DNA of 64,000 nt from Blastococcus aggregatus (lineage in GTDB: Bacteria; Actinomycetota; Actinomycetes; Mycobacteriales; Geodermatophilaceae). Position numbers and translations under genes: made by a program. Below, one piece after another: positions 27,942 through 36,106 of the stretch; the first letter of the stretch is position 1; every line of letters starts with the position of its first letter. Where the stretch lies: positions 310,001 through 374,000 of the forward strand of contig NZ_OBQI01000003.1 in assembly GCF_900221005.1 (NCBI RefSeq). The letters run 5' to 3'. Below the pieces are notes generated by a model. The model did no database searches. It was not told the origin of the DNA and saw only the letters and a list, made by a program, of their open reading frames with translations.

Positions 27942-28999
27942 CCATCGCCGACACGGCCGAAGCCCTGACGCCGGAGTGGCTCACCGGCGCCCTGACCGCG
28001 TCCGGTTCCCTCGCCGGGGCGCGCGTGGTCGCCGCGGAGGTGCGGCCGCTCGGCACGGGTCAGATGTGCGACAGCGTGCGCATCCGGCTGACCTACGACG
28101 CGCCGGACGCCGGGCCGGCGTCCCTGGTCGCCAAGCTGCCCGCCGCCGACGAGGGCAGCCGGGCCACCGCGATCGCGTTCCGCTCCTACGAGAAGGAGGT
28201 CCGCTTCTACCAGGAACTGGCGCAGCGGCTTCCGGTCCGGACGCCGCGCGTGCACCACGCCGCCATCGACGTGCCGACGGCGTCCTTCGTGCTGCTCCTG
28301 GAGGATCTCGCGCCCGCGCAGCCCGGCGACCAGCTGCTCGGCTGCAGCACCGAGGTCGCCGCCGCGGCCGTCGCGGAGCTGGTCAAGCTGCACGCTCCCC
28401 TGTGGGGCGACCCGTCGCTCGCGGAGCTCGACTGGCTGCACGGCGACCCGGACGGGCGGGGCGCGCTGCTCAAGGAGGTCCTGCCGCTGCTCTGGTCGGG
28501 CTTCCAGGAGCGGTACGCCGCCTCGCTCCAGCCGCACGTGAAGCAGGCGGGCGACGTCTACTTCGGCCGGCTGGACGTCCGGCCCGCCGGCTCCACCCCG
28601 CAGACGATCACGCACGTCGACTTCCGGCTGGACAACCTGTTGATCGGCCCCGCCGGCGAGGTCACCGTCGTCGACTGGCAGACCTGCGGCACCGGGGTCG
28701 GGCCCAGCGACCTCGCCTACTTCCTCGGGGCGGGCCTGGCGCCCGAGCTCCGGCGGGAGGCCGAGGACCTGCTCGTCCGCGGCTACCACGACGGCCTGGT
28801 CGCGGCCGGCGTGACCGGCTACGACCGGGACGACTGCTGGCTGGACTACCGGCGCGGCACCTGGGCCGGCCTCTCGATGGCGGTGCTGGCGTCCATGAGC
28901 GTGAAGCGCACCGACCGCGGCGACGAGATGTTCCTGGCGATGGCCGACCGGCACGCCCGGCACGCGCTCGACCTCGACGCCGCCGACGTCCTGTCCTGA
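27935..28999 (+). CDS. Aminoglycoside/ecdysteroid-kinase-like phosphotransferase
   Basis: 354 residues with the APH/EcKinase fold. The catalytic loop reads THVDFRLDNLLI (Brenner-type HxDxxxxN) and the metal-binding Asp is in VVDWQTCG. The N-lobe has AKLPAADEGSR and an acidic helix. It should transfer phosphate from ATP to a hydroxyl group of a small molecule. GTG 27935 overlaps the upstream stop by seven bases, so it is translationally coupled to the AttH-like protein. Relatives often occur in steroid or terpenoid operons of actinobacteria; the substrate is unknown. Confidence 0.85.
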   Translation: MLTIADTAEALTPEWLTGALTASGSLAGARVVAAEVRPLGTGQMCDSVRIRLTYDAPDAGPASLVAKLPAADEGSRATAIAFRSYEKEVRFYQELAQRLPVRTPRVHHAAIDVPTASFVLLLEDLAPAQPGDQLLGCSTEVAAAAVAELVKLHAPLWGDPSLAELDWLHGDPDGRGALLKEVLPLLWSGFQERYAASLQPHVKQAGDVYFGRLDVRPAGSTPQTITHVDFRLDNLLIGPAGEVTVVDWQTCGTGVGPSDLAYFLGAGLAPELRREAEDLLVRGYHDGLVAAGVTGYDRDDCWLDYRRGTWAGLSMAVLASMSVKRTDRGDEMFLAMADRHARHALDLDAADVLS

Positions 29000-29037
29000 T
29001 CCCCTCCCCCACCCCCGCTCCCGAGGAGAACCCCCAC

Positions 29038-30444
29038 GTGACCGAGCACCTGATGACCATCAACGGGGAGCAGCAGTCCTCCCCCGACTCCTTCGCCGTG
29101 ATCAACCCGTCGACCGGCGAGCCGTTCGCGCGCGCACCGGAGGCCACCGCCGCGCAGTTGGACGACGCCATGGCCGGGGCCGCGCAGGCGTTCCGCTCCT
29201 GGAAGCGCGACGACGACGCCCGCCGCGAGGCCCTGCGGCTGGCCGCGAAGGCGGTCAACGAGTCCGTGCCGCAGATCGCCACCCTGCTCACCCAGGAGCA
29301 GGGCAAGCCGCTGAACGAGGCCATGTTCGAGGTGATGGGCGTCGGCATGTGGCTGCAGTACTACGCCGACCTCGAGGTGGAGCGCGAGATCCTCCAGGAC
29401 GACGACGCCGCCTTCGTCGAGGTGGTGCGCCGGCCGATCGGCGTCGTCGCCGCGATCGCGCCCTGGAACTTCCCGCTGCTGCTGTCGTCCTGGAAGATCG
29501 CCCCGGCGCTGCGCGCCGGCAACACCGTCGTCCTCAAGCCCTCGCCCTACACGCCGCTGTCGTCGCTGGCGATGGTCGAGGTGCTCAACCAGGCGCTTCC
29601 GCCGGGCGTGCTCAACATCGTCACCGGCGGGGACGCCCTGGGCGCGGCGATGACCGCCCACCCCACGCCGCGCAAGGTCAGCTTCACCGGCTCGATCAGC
29701 GCCGGCAAGAAGGTCGCGATCGCGTCGGCGGCGGACCTGAAGCGGGTCACCCTCGAGCTCGGCGGCAACGACCCGGCGATCGTGCTGGACGACGCCGATC
29801 CCGCCGTCGTCGGCAAGCAGCTGTTCGACGCGGCGTTCACCAACAACGGCCAGACCTGCGTCGCGGTCAAGCGCGTGTACGTGCCGGAGAGCCTGCACGA
29901 CGCCGTCGTCGAGGCGCTCGTCGCGGAGGCGAACAGCGTCGTCGTCGGCGACGGGATGGACGAGGCGACGAAGCTCGGCCCCATCCAGAACCGGCCCCAG
30001 TTCGACCGGGTCACCCGCCTGGTCGACGGCGCGCTCTCCTCCGGAGCTCGGGCCGCGGCCGGCGGCGCGGCCCTCGACCGGCCGGGCTACTTCTTCGCCC
30101 CGACGATCCTCACCGACGCCTCCGACGGCACCGAGATCGTCGACGAGGAGCAGTTCGGCCCGGCGCTGCCGGTCATCGCCTACCGCGACCTGGACGACGC
30201 CATCGAGCGCGCCAACGCCACCACCTTCGGCCTCGGCGCCTCGGTGTGGGCCACCGACACCGAGCGCGGCGAGGCCGTCGCCCGCCAGCTCGACGCCGGC
30301 TCGGCGTGGGTGAACACGCACGCGGCGCTGGCGCCGAACCTGCCGTTCGGCGGGCTGAAGTGGAGCGGCGTCGGGGTGGAGAACGGCCCGTGGGGCTACA
30401 AGGGCTTCACGGACATGCAGCTGCTCAACCGCCGCAAGAAGTAG
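29038..30444 (+). CDS. Aldehyde dehydrogenase (NAD(P)+-dependent)
   Basis: 468 residues. Catalytic Cys274 (NNGQTCVAV), general base Glu240 (LELGGNDP) and oxyanion/cofactor motif APWNFPLLL are present. It oxidises an aldehyde to the acid. GTG 29038 follows GAGGAG at nine bases; an in-frame ATG four codons later is possible. It is third in the TetR-controlled operon, 38 bases after the kinase. The product acid could be activated by the acyl-CoA synthetase at 18874. Substrate class (aliphatic, terpenoid) is undetermined. Confidence 0.93.
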   Translation: MTEHLMTINGEQQSSPDSFAVINPSTGEPFARAPEATAAQLDDAMAGAAQAFRSWKRDDDARREALRLAAKAVNESVPQIATLLTQEQGKPLNEAMFEVMGVGMWLQYYADLEVEREILQDDDAAFVEVVRRPIGVVAAIAPWNFPLLLSSWKIAPALRAGNTVVLKPSPYTPLSSLAMVEVLNQALPPGVLNIVTGGDALGAAMTAHPTPRKVSFTGSISAGKKVAIASAADLKRVTLELGGNDPAIVLDDADPAVVGKQLFDAAFTNNGQTCVAVKRVYVPESLHDAVVEALVAEANSVVVGDGMDEATKLGPIQNRPQFDRVTRLVDGALSSGARAAAGGAALDRPGYFFAPTILTDASDGTEIVDEEQFGPALPVIAYRDLDDAIERANATTFGLGASVWATDTERGEAVARQLDAGSAWVNTHAALAPNLPFGGLKWSGVGVENGPWGYKGFTDMQLLNRRKK

Positions 30445-30455
30445 CGGCCGCCGCC

Positions 30456-30935
30456 GTGCGCCCCGACCCGCGACTGCTGCTGCCCCGGCACGTCGAGGAG
30501 TACCGGGGCGCGCGGTGGGCGCTCGTCGTCCTCGTGGTCTACGCCGTCGTGGCCACCGGGCGCAGCCTGGTGCACGTGCTCGCCCCCGACAGCGGCGCCG
30601 GATCGATCGCGACCCTCGACGTCGACGTCGAGGGCGGGCGCAACGTCGTCGCGCTGCTCGGCCAGTGGGGCGGCGCCCAGCTGCTGATGGCGCTGCTGGT
30701 CTGGGTGGTGCTCGCCCGCTACCGCGGACTGATACCGCTGATGCTGGCCGGCGTGGTCGGCGAGGCACTGCTCCGGGTGCTCGTCGGGCAGCTCAAGCCG
30801 CTGGAGACCACCGGCCCCCCGCCCGGAGGGCCGGGGACCTACGTGGCGCTGGTGGTGTGCGGCGCGGCGCTGCTCGCCTCGCTCACGCCGCGGAGTGCCG
30901 GTCGCGGATCAGCAGGGCGAAGGGAACGGCGATGA
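30456..30935 (+). CDS. Small integral membrane protein
   Basis: 159 residues with about four hydrophobic helices (near 22-44, 74-92, 95-113 and 128-146). No family recognised. It follows the aldehyde dehydrogenase by 11 bases and may share its transcript. Its last 53 bases overlap the 3' end of the convergent MFS gene at 30883, so both stop codons lie inside the other gene. The Arg-rich tail encoded in the overlap may be dispensable. Confidence 0.7.
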   Translation: MRPDPRLLLPRHVEEYRGARWALVVLVVYAVVATGRSLVHVLAPDSGAGSIATLDVDVEGGRNVVALLGQWGGAQLLMALLVWVVLARYRGLIPLMLAGVVGEALLRVLVGQLKPLETTGPPPGGPGTYVALVVCGAALLASLTPRSAGRGSAGRRERR

Positions 30936-32265
30936 AGGCGCACGTGGCGGTCAGCAGGTAGACCACGGCGAACGGTCCCGCGGTCGTGGCGTCGCCGGCG
31001 AGGGCGGTGAACAGGCCGATGCCGACGACGGCGCCGATCTGGTTCGAGGTCTGCTGCAGCGACGTCGCCAGTCCGAAGTCCTGCTCGTCGACGGCGTGCC
31101 CCATGGCGGAGACCAGCCCGGGCTGCGCGTGCCCGAACGCCCAGCCGGACAGGGGCAGCGCGATCGCGATGGCGACCACCGAGGTGGTGAGCGCCCCGAT
31201 CGTCATCGACGCCATCACCAGGCCCAGCGCGGCGGCGGCGACCACGACCATCCGCCGCTCCCCGAAACGCTGACCCCAGCGCGAGGCGGTCGGCGCGGCA
31301 CCCACGATGAAGACCGCCCGAGGCACGCTCAACAGCGAGGTCAGGCCCGCCGACAGGCCCATCACCGACTGCATGAGCAGCGGGGTGAGCACGAAGTTGC
31401 CCATCCAGCCGGCTCCGAGGAAGAAGCTCGCGGCGGTCACGACGCGGGTGTTGCGGGTCGAGAGCACCCGGAGCGGCAGCAGCGGGTGGGTGGCCCGGCG
31501 CTCGATGCGCACCAGCGCCCACACGGCGAACGGCACGACGGCGAGGCAGCCGATCGGCACCGGAGACAACCCCCACACGCCGAGCCGGTTGACCCCGAAC
31601 GTCAGCGCCAGGGTGGCCAGCGCCAGCGCGAGGGCGCCGGGTAGGTCCAGCGGCACCCGGGCCTGCCCGCGCGGATCGGCCGGGAGCACCGGCACGGCCG
31701 CCGCCAGCGCCGCGAGGCAGACGGCCGCCTGGACGGCGAAGATGATCCGCCAGCCGACCAGGTCCACCAGCGGGCCGCCGATGACGACGCCCACGACGGC
31801 CGCCCCGGCCAGCACGGCCGAGGCGAGCGAGGAGACGCGCACCCGCTGCTGGGGCGGGTGCGCGCGGAAGAGCATGGCGAACGAGCTCGGGATCGTCGCG
31901 GCCGAGCCGAGCTGGGAGATGGTGCGCGCGGTGATCAGGCTGCCGGCGTTCCAGGCCAGTGCGGTCGCGATCGCGAACAGCGCGGCGACGACCATGCCGA
32001 TGAGGAACAGCTTGCGGTGCCCGCGCAGGTCGCCGAGGCGGCCCAGCACCGGCGTGCTGACGGCAGCGGCCAGGAGCGGCGCCGTCGTCACCCACAGGAC
32101 GGTCGAGGGCGTCGAGTCCAGGTCCAGCGCGATCGGCTGGACGGCGATGGTGAGGATCGTCGCCGGGAAGGTGGTGGCGAACATCCCGGCCAGGCAGGCC
32201 ACCAGGATCCACCGACGTCTCCGCGGGTCCGGCTGTTCACCCGCCGGGCTGCCGCCGTCGCTCAC
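30883..32265 (-). CDS. MFS transporter
   Basis: 460 residues, about 12-14 helices. Motif A GRLGDLRGHRKLFL follows TM2; SQLGSAATIPSS and GVVIGGPLVDLVGWR match motif B/C areas of drug-type exporters. Substrate unknown. GTG 32265 has GAGGG upstream. It is convergent with and overlaps the small membrane protein gene by 53 bases, and is separated from the Old Yellow Enzyme gene behind it by a 9-bp-stem hairpin, so it is probably transcribed alone. Confidence 0.88.
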   Translation of the reverse strand: MSDGGSPAGEQPDPRRRRWILVACLAGMFATTFPATILTIAVQPIALDLDSTPSTVLWVTTAPLLAAAVSTPVLGRLGDLRGHRKLFLIGMVVAALFAIATALAWNAGSLITARTISQLGSAATIPSSFAMLFRAHPPQQRVRVSSLASAVLAGAAVVGVVIGGPLVDLVGWRIIFAVQAAVCLAALAAAVPVLPADPRGQARVPLDLPGALALALATLALTFGVNRLGVWGLSPVPIGCLAVVPFAVWALVRIERRATHPLLPLRVLSTRNTRVVTAASFFLGAGWMGNFVLTPLLMQSVMGLSAGLTSLLSVPRAVFIVGAAPTASRWGQRFGERRMVVVAAAALGLVMASMTIGALTTSVVAIAIALPLSGWAFGHAQPGLVSAMGHAVDEQDFGLATSLQQTSNQIGAVVGIGLFTALAGDATTAGPFAVVYLLTATCAFIAVPFALLIRDRHSAA

Positions 32266-32316
32266 CGCACCCTCACGTCTCTCTCCGTCGTCGCAGCAGG
32301 GTGCACCAGCACCGAC

Positions 32317-32338
32317 CCGGGGCTGCGCTCAGCCCCGG
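32317..32338. terminator. Hairpin after the Old Yellow Enzyme gene
   Basis: CCGGGGCTG (32317-32325) and CAGCCCCGG (32330-32338) form a perfect 9-bp stem with a CGCT loop, four bases past the stop at 32343 on the minus strand. Confidence 0.7.
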
Positions 32339-32342
32339 CAGA

Positions 32343-33422
32343 TCACGAGGCGTCGGCCACGAAACCGCGCCAGTTGCGCATGTACTCGACGAACACCGGG
32401 GACAGGCCCTCGGCGGTGAGGTGGTCGGGGCTGACCGGGGTCGGCACCGGCTCGAAGGCGCTGTCGCGGCGGACGTTCTCCGGGAAGTCGTGGTGCAGGA
32501 TCGACGCCCGCCCGACCATCACGAAGTCGGCGCCCCGCTCGAGGGTCTCGGCCGCCTGCCGGCCGGTACGCACCTTGCCCGCGACGCCGAGCCGGGTGGT
32601 GCCGCGGTCGAGGTCGGTGAACCAGTCCATCAGCGGCCGGGCCTGGAACTCCTCCTCGACGGGCTGCTTGGCGACGTCCCACAGCGAGAGGTCCAGGTAG
32701 TCGACGGCGTCGGAGAGCAGCAGGTCGGCCGCGACCTCGCGCACCTCACCCAGCCGCAGCCCGAAGCGCTCCGGGGAGATGCGGACGCCGACCTGGAACT
32801 CCGCACCGCAGCGGTCCCGCACGGCGGCGACGACGTCGAACAGCAGGCGGGCGCGGTTCTCCAGCGAGCCGCCGTAGCCGTCGGTGCGCCGGTTCACCTC
32901 CGGGGAGAGGAACTGGGCGAGCACGTAACCGTGCGCGCCGTGCACCTCGATGCCGTCGAAGCCGGCGCGCTGGGCACGGAGGGCTCCGGCCGCGAAGTCC
33001 TCGACCAGCTGCCCGATCTCGTCGGCGGTCATGGCCCGGGCGCCGGTCTCGTCGTCGTCCGAGGGCCCGACCGGCTGACCGACCAGCTCGCGCGGAGACC
33101 GGTTGCCGGCGTGGTGCAGCTGCAGGGAGGCCAGCGATCCGTGGTCCTTGAGGGCGGCGGCGAGCCGGGTGAGGCCGGGCAGGTGGTCGTCGGAGAAGAC
33201 GCCGAGCTGGCCGGGGAAGCCCTGGCCGCCAACCTGCACGTGCGCGGCCGCGGTCATGGTCAGGCCGTGCCCGCCGCGGGCCCGCAGCGCCAGCCAGGTG
33301 AGCTCCTCGTCGGAGAGCCGGCCGTCGGGGTGGCTCTGGGTGTTGGTCAACGGGGCCAGCCACACGCGGTTGGGGGCGGCGGGGCCGTGGGCCAGCGTCA
33401 GGGGCGTGAAGAGGTCGGGCAC
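32343..33422 (-). CDS. Old Yellow Enzyme-family NADH:flavin oxidoreductase
   Basis: A 359-residue TIM-barrel FMN enzyme. The N-terminal block PLTNTQSHPDGRLSDEEL, the substrate-site region LQLHHAGNRSP and FDGIEVHGAHGYVLAQFLSP are family signatures. It reduces activated C=C bonds, for example enones, with NAD(P)H. There is no ribosome site before GTG 33422. Instead a -10-like TACCGT (33435-33430) ends seven bases before the GTG, so the mRNA is probably leaderless. It diverges from the DosR-type promoter at 33516 and is closed by a hairpin. Confidence 0.9.
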   Translation of the reverse strand: MPDLFTPLTLAHGPAAPNRVWLAPLTNTQSHPDGRLSDEELTWLALRARGGHGLTMTAAAHVQVGGQGFPGQLGVFSDDHLPGLTRLAAALKDHGSLASLQLHHAGNRSPRELVGQPVGPSDDDETGARAMTADEIGQLVEDFAAGALRAQRAGFDGIEVHGAHGYVLAQFLSPEVNRRTDGYGGSLENRARLLFDVVAAVRDRCGAEFQVGVRISPERFGLRLGEVREVAADLLLSDAVDYLDLSLWDVAKQPVEEEFQARPLMDWFTDLDRGTTRLGVAGKVRTGRQAAETLERGADFVMVGRASILHHDFPENVRRDSAFEPVPTPVSPDHLTAEGLSPVFVEYMRNWRGFVADAS

Positions 33423-33515
33423 GCGCCCGACGGTACGTGCGCGGTCCCTCTCCGTATCCGGAGGCCCGCCGACCGGCGGTGCCGCGACCTCGGCGACGAG
33501 CTGAGCCGGCGGTCA

Positions 33516-33580
33516 GGGCCCGAGGTCCCTGTCCGCGGCATCCCCCGACCCTGGGACGCGGCCGATGATCCCCCTAGCGT
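33516..33580 (+). promoter_or_regulatory. Composite DosR-like promoter B
   Basis: GGGCC-CGAG-GTCCC (33516-33529) sits within CAGGG/CCCTG arms. GACCCTGGG follows at 33547-33555, then 17 bases, then CCTAGCGT (33573-33580). Spacings are identical to promoters A (1-64) and C (38774-38838). It should drive the nitroreductase at 33630. Confidence 0.65.
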
Positions 33581-33629
33581 CGGAGCAGGCCCGGGAGCCC
33601 GGGTGACCCCGTGCCGCGAGGAGGCAGCC

Positions 33630-34106
33630 GTGCAGGTCCGCGACATCAGCGCCCGACCGCCGGCCGGCGCCACCGGCGGCGGCCGACCGACGCCACGGAC
33701 GCTCCCCGCGACGCTCCGTGCCCGCCTCGTGAACCCGGTCGTCCGGGGCCTCCTCCGGACGCCGGCGCACCGGATGCTCTCCGGGTCGGTGCTCCTGCTG
33801 GCGTACACCGGACGCCGGACGGGCGTGCGCCGGGAACTGCCGGTGATGTTCGCCCGGCTGGGCGACCGCTACGTCGTCATCGCCGGGCACGCGGGGACGA
33901 AGACGTGGTGGCGCAACTTCGCGGGCGCCGCCCGGCCGGTGACCGTGACCGTGGCCGGCCGGCGCCGCAGCTGCCGGGCCCGGCTCCTCGAACCGGGCAG
34001 CGCCGAGCGCAGGGCTGCTCTCGACGCCTACCGGCAGCGGTACCCGCGCGTCCCCGCCGACGAGGCGGCGCCGGTGCTGGTCCTCACTCCGGACCAGCGG
34101 TTCTGA
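33630..34106 (+). CDS. Deazaflavin (F420)-dependent nitroreductase-family protein
   Basis: 158 residues. LLAYTGRRTGVRRELPVMF, DRYVVIAGHAG, TKTWWRNF and the following beta-strand VTVTVAGRRR match the DDN/Rv1558-Rv3547 split-barrel family, which uses F420H2 to reduce quinones or nitro compounds at the membrane. The start GTG 33630 follows GAGGAGG. The unusual N-terminal 25 residues are proline/glycine-rich. It is controlled by composite promoter B, and the E2-like acyltransferase follows at once, so it is part of the predicted DevR regulon. F420 dependence is inferred from family, since FMN-binding relatives exist. Confidence 0.85.
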   Translation: MQVRDISARPPAGATGGGRPTPRTLPATLRARLVNPVVRGLLRTPAHRMLSGSVLLLAYTGRRTGVRRELPVMFARLGDRYVVIAGHAGTKTWWRNFAGAARPVTVTVAGRRRSCRARLLEPGSAERRAALDAYRQRYPRVPADEAAPVLVLTPDQRF

Positions 34107-34186
34107 CGCGGGAGCGCGGCGTCACGTCGCGGCCGTTCCCGTCGAGTCGGCGGCTGGTCACCGCGGCCGTCCGAGCGGGGCGGCGG

Positions 34187-34912
34187 ATGGTTCCCATGGT
34201 CGGGCTGTTCCAGGTCGACCTCACCGCGGCCCGCCGGACGCTCACCTCGACCGAGCCGCCCCTGTCGTTGACCGCCTACGTGGTCGCCTGCGTCGGCCGC
34301 GCCGCCGCCGCCCATCCGGAGGTGCACGCCTACCGGGACTGGCGAGGGCGCCTCGTCGAGCACCGGCACGTGGACGTCCAGGTGCTGGTCGAGATCCAGA
34401 CCGAGCAGGGGCCGTTCGGGCTCGTCCACGTCATCCGGGACGCCGACGTCCGGGGCGTCGCGGAGATCAGCGCCGAGATCCGGGCGGTCCAGGCCGGCGG
34501 CTCCGGCACCGGTACCGGGCGACTGCTCGACACGCTGGCGCCCGCTCTGGGACGGATCCCGGGGCTGTACCGACTCATGTACGCCGTGATGAGCCGGTCC
34601 CACCGGGTGCACGCCGCGATCGGCACCGTGCAGGTGACCGCGCTCGGGATGTACGCCGGCGGAGGCGGTTTCGCCATCGCCCCGCCCACCCTGGCCTCCC
34701 TCACGATCGTCGTGGGCGGGATCAGCAGCCGCCCCGTCGACGTCGACGGCCGCATCGAGGAGGCCGAGCTGCTCGACCTCACCGTCAGCATCGACCACAA
34801 CGTCGTCGACGGAGCGCCCGCCACCCGCTTCGCGGCCGACCTCCGTCGCGTGTTCCAGCTCGACGGCGGCCCCGATCACACCACCGCGGCGCGGGGCGCG
34901 GTGCCGGGCTGA
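34187..34912 (+). CDS. 2-oxoacid dehydrogenase E2-like acyltransferase catalytic domain, no lipoyl domain
   Basis: About 241 residues with only the CAT-like catalytic fold. The active-site motif is SIDHNVVDGAPATRF (HxxxDG), and VQVLVEIQTEQG and GMYAGGGGFAI occur earlier. There are no lipoyl or peripheral-subunit domains, so it cannot be a normal pyruvate dehydrogenase E2; it may acylate another CoA-dependent substrate. The start is uncertain: in-frame sequence from about 34110 (RPFPSSRRLVTAAVRAGRR) looks genuine but has no ATG, GTG or TTG; CTG 34103 overlapping the previous stop would include it. ATG 34187 is the first standard codon. Coexpressed with the nitroreductase. Confidence 0.75.
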   Translation: MVPMVGLFQVDLTAARRTLTSTEPPLSLTAYVVACVGRAAAAHPEVHAYRDWRGRLVEHRHVDVQVLVEIQTEQGPFGLVHVIRDADVRGVAEISAEIRAVQAGGSGTGTGRLLDTLAPALGRIPGLYRLMYAVMSRSHRVHAAIGTVQVTALGMYAGGGGFAIAPPTLASLTIVVGGISSRPVDVDGRIEEAELLDLTVSIDHNVVDGAPATRFAADLRRVFQLDGGPDHTTAARGAVPG

Positions 34913-34940
34913 GGCCGGACCACGATGGCCGGTACCTCCG

Positions 34941-35891
34941 TCAGGACCGCGCGCCCGGCGTGAGCGGGTCGCGTCCGCCGGCACCGGGGAGAACGGTGGT
35001 GCCCGCCGCACCGCTGAGGACCGCTGCCGCGTCCCGGAGGGCCCCGATGGACGACGGATGACCGGTCGCCCCGGTGTAGCGGGCACACGCCTCCACCTTC
35101 GGCCCCATCGAGCCGGCCGGCAGGTGCAGGTCGGCGGCCTCGGTGAGATCGAGGAACTCGATGGCGGTGGCGTCCGCCGTCCCGAAGTCCCGCATCACCG
35201 CCGGGACGTCGGTCAGCAGCAGCAGCCGATCGGCGTGCATCGAGACGGCGATCGCCGCCGCGGTGAGGTCCTTGTCCACGACCGCCTCCACCCCGGTCAG
35301 CCGGCCGGCGCTGTCCTCCACGACCGGGACCCCGCCACCACCACCGCAGATGACCAGCGCCCCGGCGTCGTCGAGCAGCCGCCGGATCGCGGCCTCCTCG
35401 AGGATCCGCCGCGGCTCCGGCGAGGCGACGACCCGCCGCCACCCGGCGCCGTCGGCAGCGATCTGCCATCCCCGCTCGGCGGCGAGACGGTCGGCGTCCG
35501 CGCGGCCGTAGACCGCCCCGATGAACTTGACCGGGACGTCGAAGGCCGGATCGTCGGCGTCCACGACGGTCTGGGTGATGACGGTGACCACCGGCTGCAC
35601 GACGCCGGCGTTGCGCAACTCCTGGGCCAGCCAGTACCCGATCATGCCCTGGGTCTGCGCGCCGAGAGCATCGAGCGGATAGGGCACCGACAGCGACTGG
35701 TCGGCGTCGGACTCCAGCGCGAGCAGGCCGATCTGAGGCCCGTTGCCGTGGCAGAGGATGAGCTGGTGCTCCGCCGCCAGCGGGGCGAGGGCAACGGCTG
35801 CGGCCCGGATGTGGTGCTGCTGGATGACCGCGTCCGGCCGCTCCCGCCGCTGCAGCAGGGCGTTGCCGCCCAGCGCGACCATGATCCGCAC
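34941..35891 (-). CDS. arcC: Carbamate kinase
   Basis: 316 residues. ALGGNALLQR at the start, CHGNGPQIG, the polar loop around ADDPAFDVPVKFIG and the ATP-site VDKDLTAAA with GSMGPKVEA near the end mark ArcC. It makes ATP and carbamate from carbamoyl phosphate and ADP in arginine or citrulline fermentation. GTG 35891 starts three bases after the stop of a truncated ornithine carbamoyltransferase remnant. No arginine deiminase or intact carbamoyltransferase lies in the window, so any pathway must be completed elsewhere. It is the last gene of the DUF4389-Usp-arcC minus-strand run, consistent with anaerobic energy supply. Confidence 0.92.
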   Translation of the reverse strand: MRIMVALGGNALLQRRERPDAVIQQHHIRAAAVALAPLAAEHQLILCHGNGPQIGLLALESDADQSLSVPYPLDALGAQTQGMIGYWLAQELRNAGVVQPVVTVITQTVVDADDPAFDVPVKFIGAVYGRADADRLAAERGWQIAADGAGWRRVVASPEPRRILEEAAIRRLLDDAGALVICGGGGGVPVVEDSAGRLTGVEAVVDKDLTAAAIAVSMHADRLLLLTDVPAVMRDFGTADATAIEFLDLTEAADLHLPAGSMGPKVEACARYTGATGHPSSIGALRDAAAVLSGAAGTTVLPGAGGRDPLTPGARS

Positions 35892-35893
35892 GC

Positions 35894-36010
35894 TCAGCCC
35901 AGCCCGCGCACGAGAGCGGCCGTGACGGTGTGCAGCCGGTTCTCCGCCTGGTCGAACCGGATCGAGGCAGCGGACTCGACCACCTCGGCACCCGTCGGGC
36001 AGTGCTCGAA
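35894..36010 (-). pseudogene. Ornithine carbamoyltransferase C-terminal remnant
   Basis: The 38 C-terminal codons before the stop at 35894 read FEHCPTGAEVV, then ESAASIRFDQAENRLHT and VTAALVRGLG. These match the end of ornithine carbamoyltransferases (HCLP motif, then EVF..SEASIVFDQAENRMHT), with an internal deletion right after HCP. Upstream codons to 36106 do not match the family. The domains binding carbamoyl phosphate and ornithine are gone. It sits exactly where arcB/argF stands in arc operons, directly before arcC, so it is a deletion scar of an arcB-arcC pair. Confidence 0.8.
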
Positions 36011-36106
36011 CCTGCGCCCCGGCCCCATGTCACCCACCGTTCTCGTCGTCGACCGAGCGCCCCGCAGGGCGTCCCGCGTCGACGCGGAGCCCGTGGCGTC
36101 GACCAC

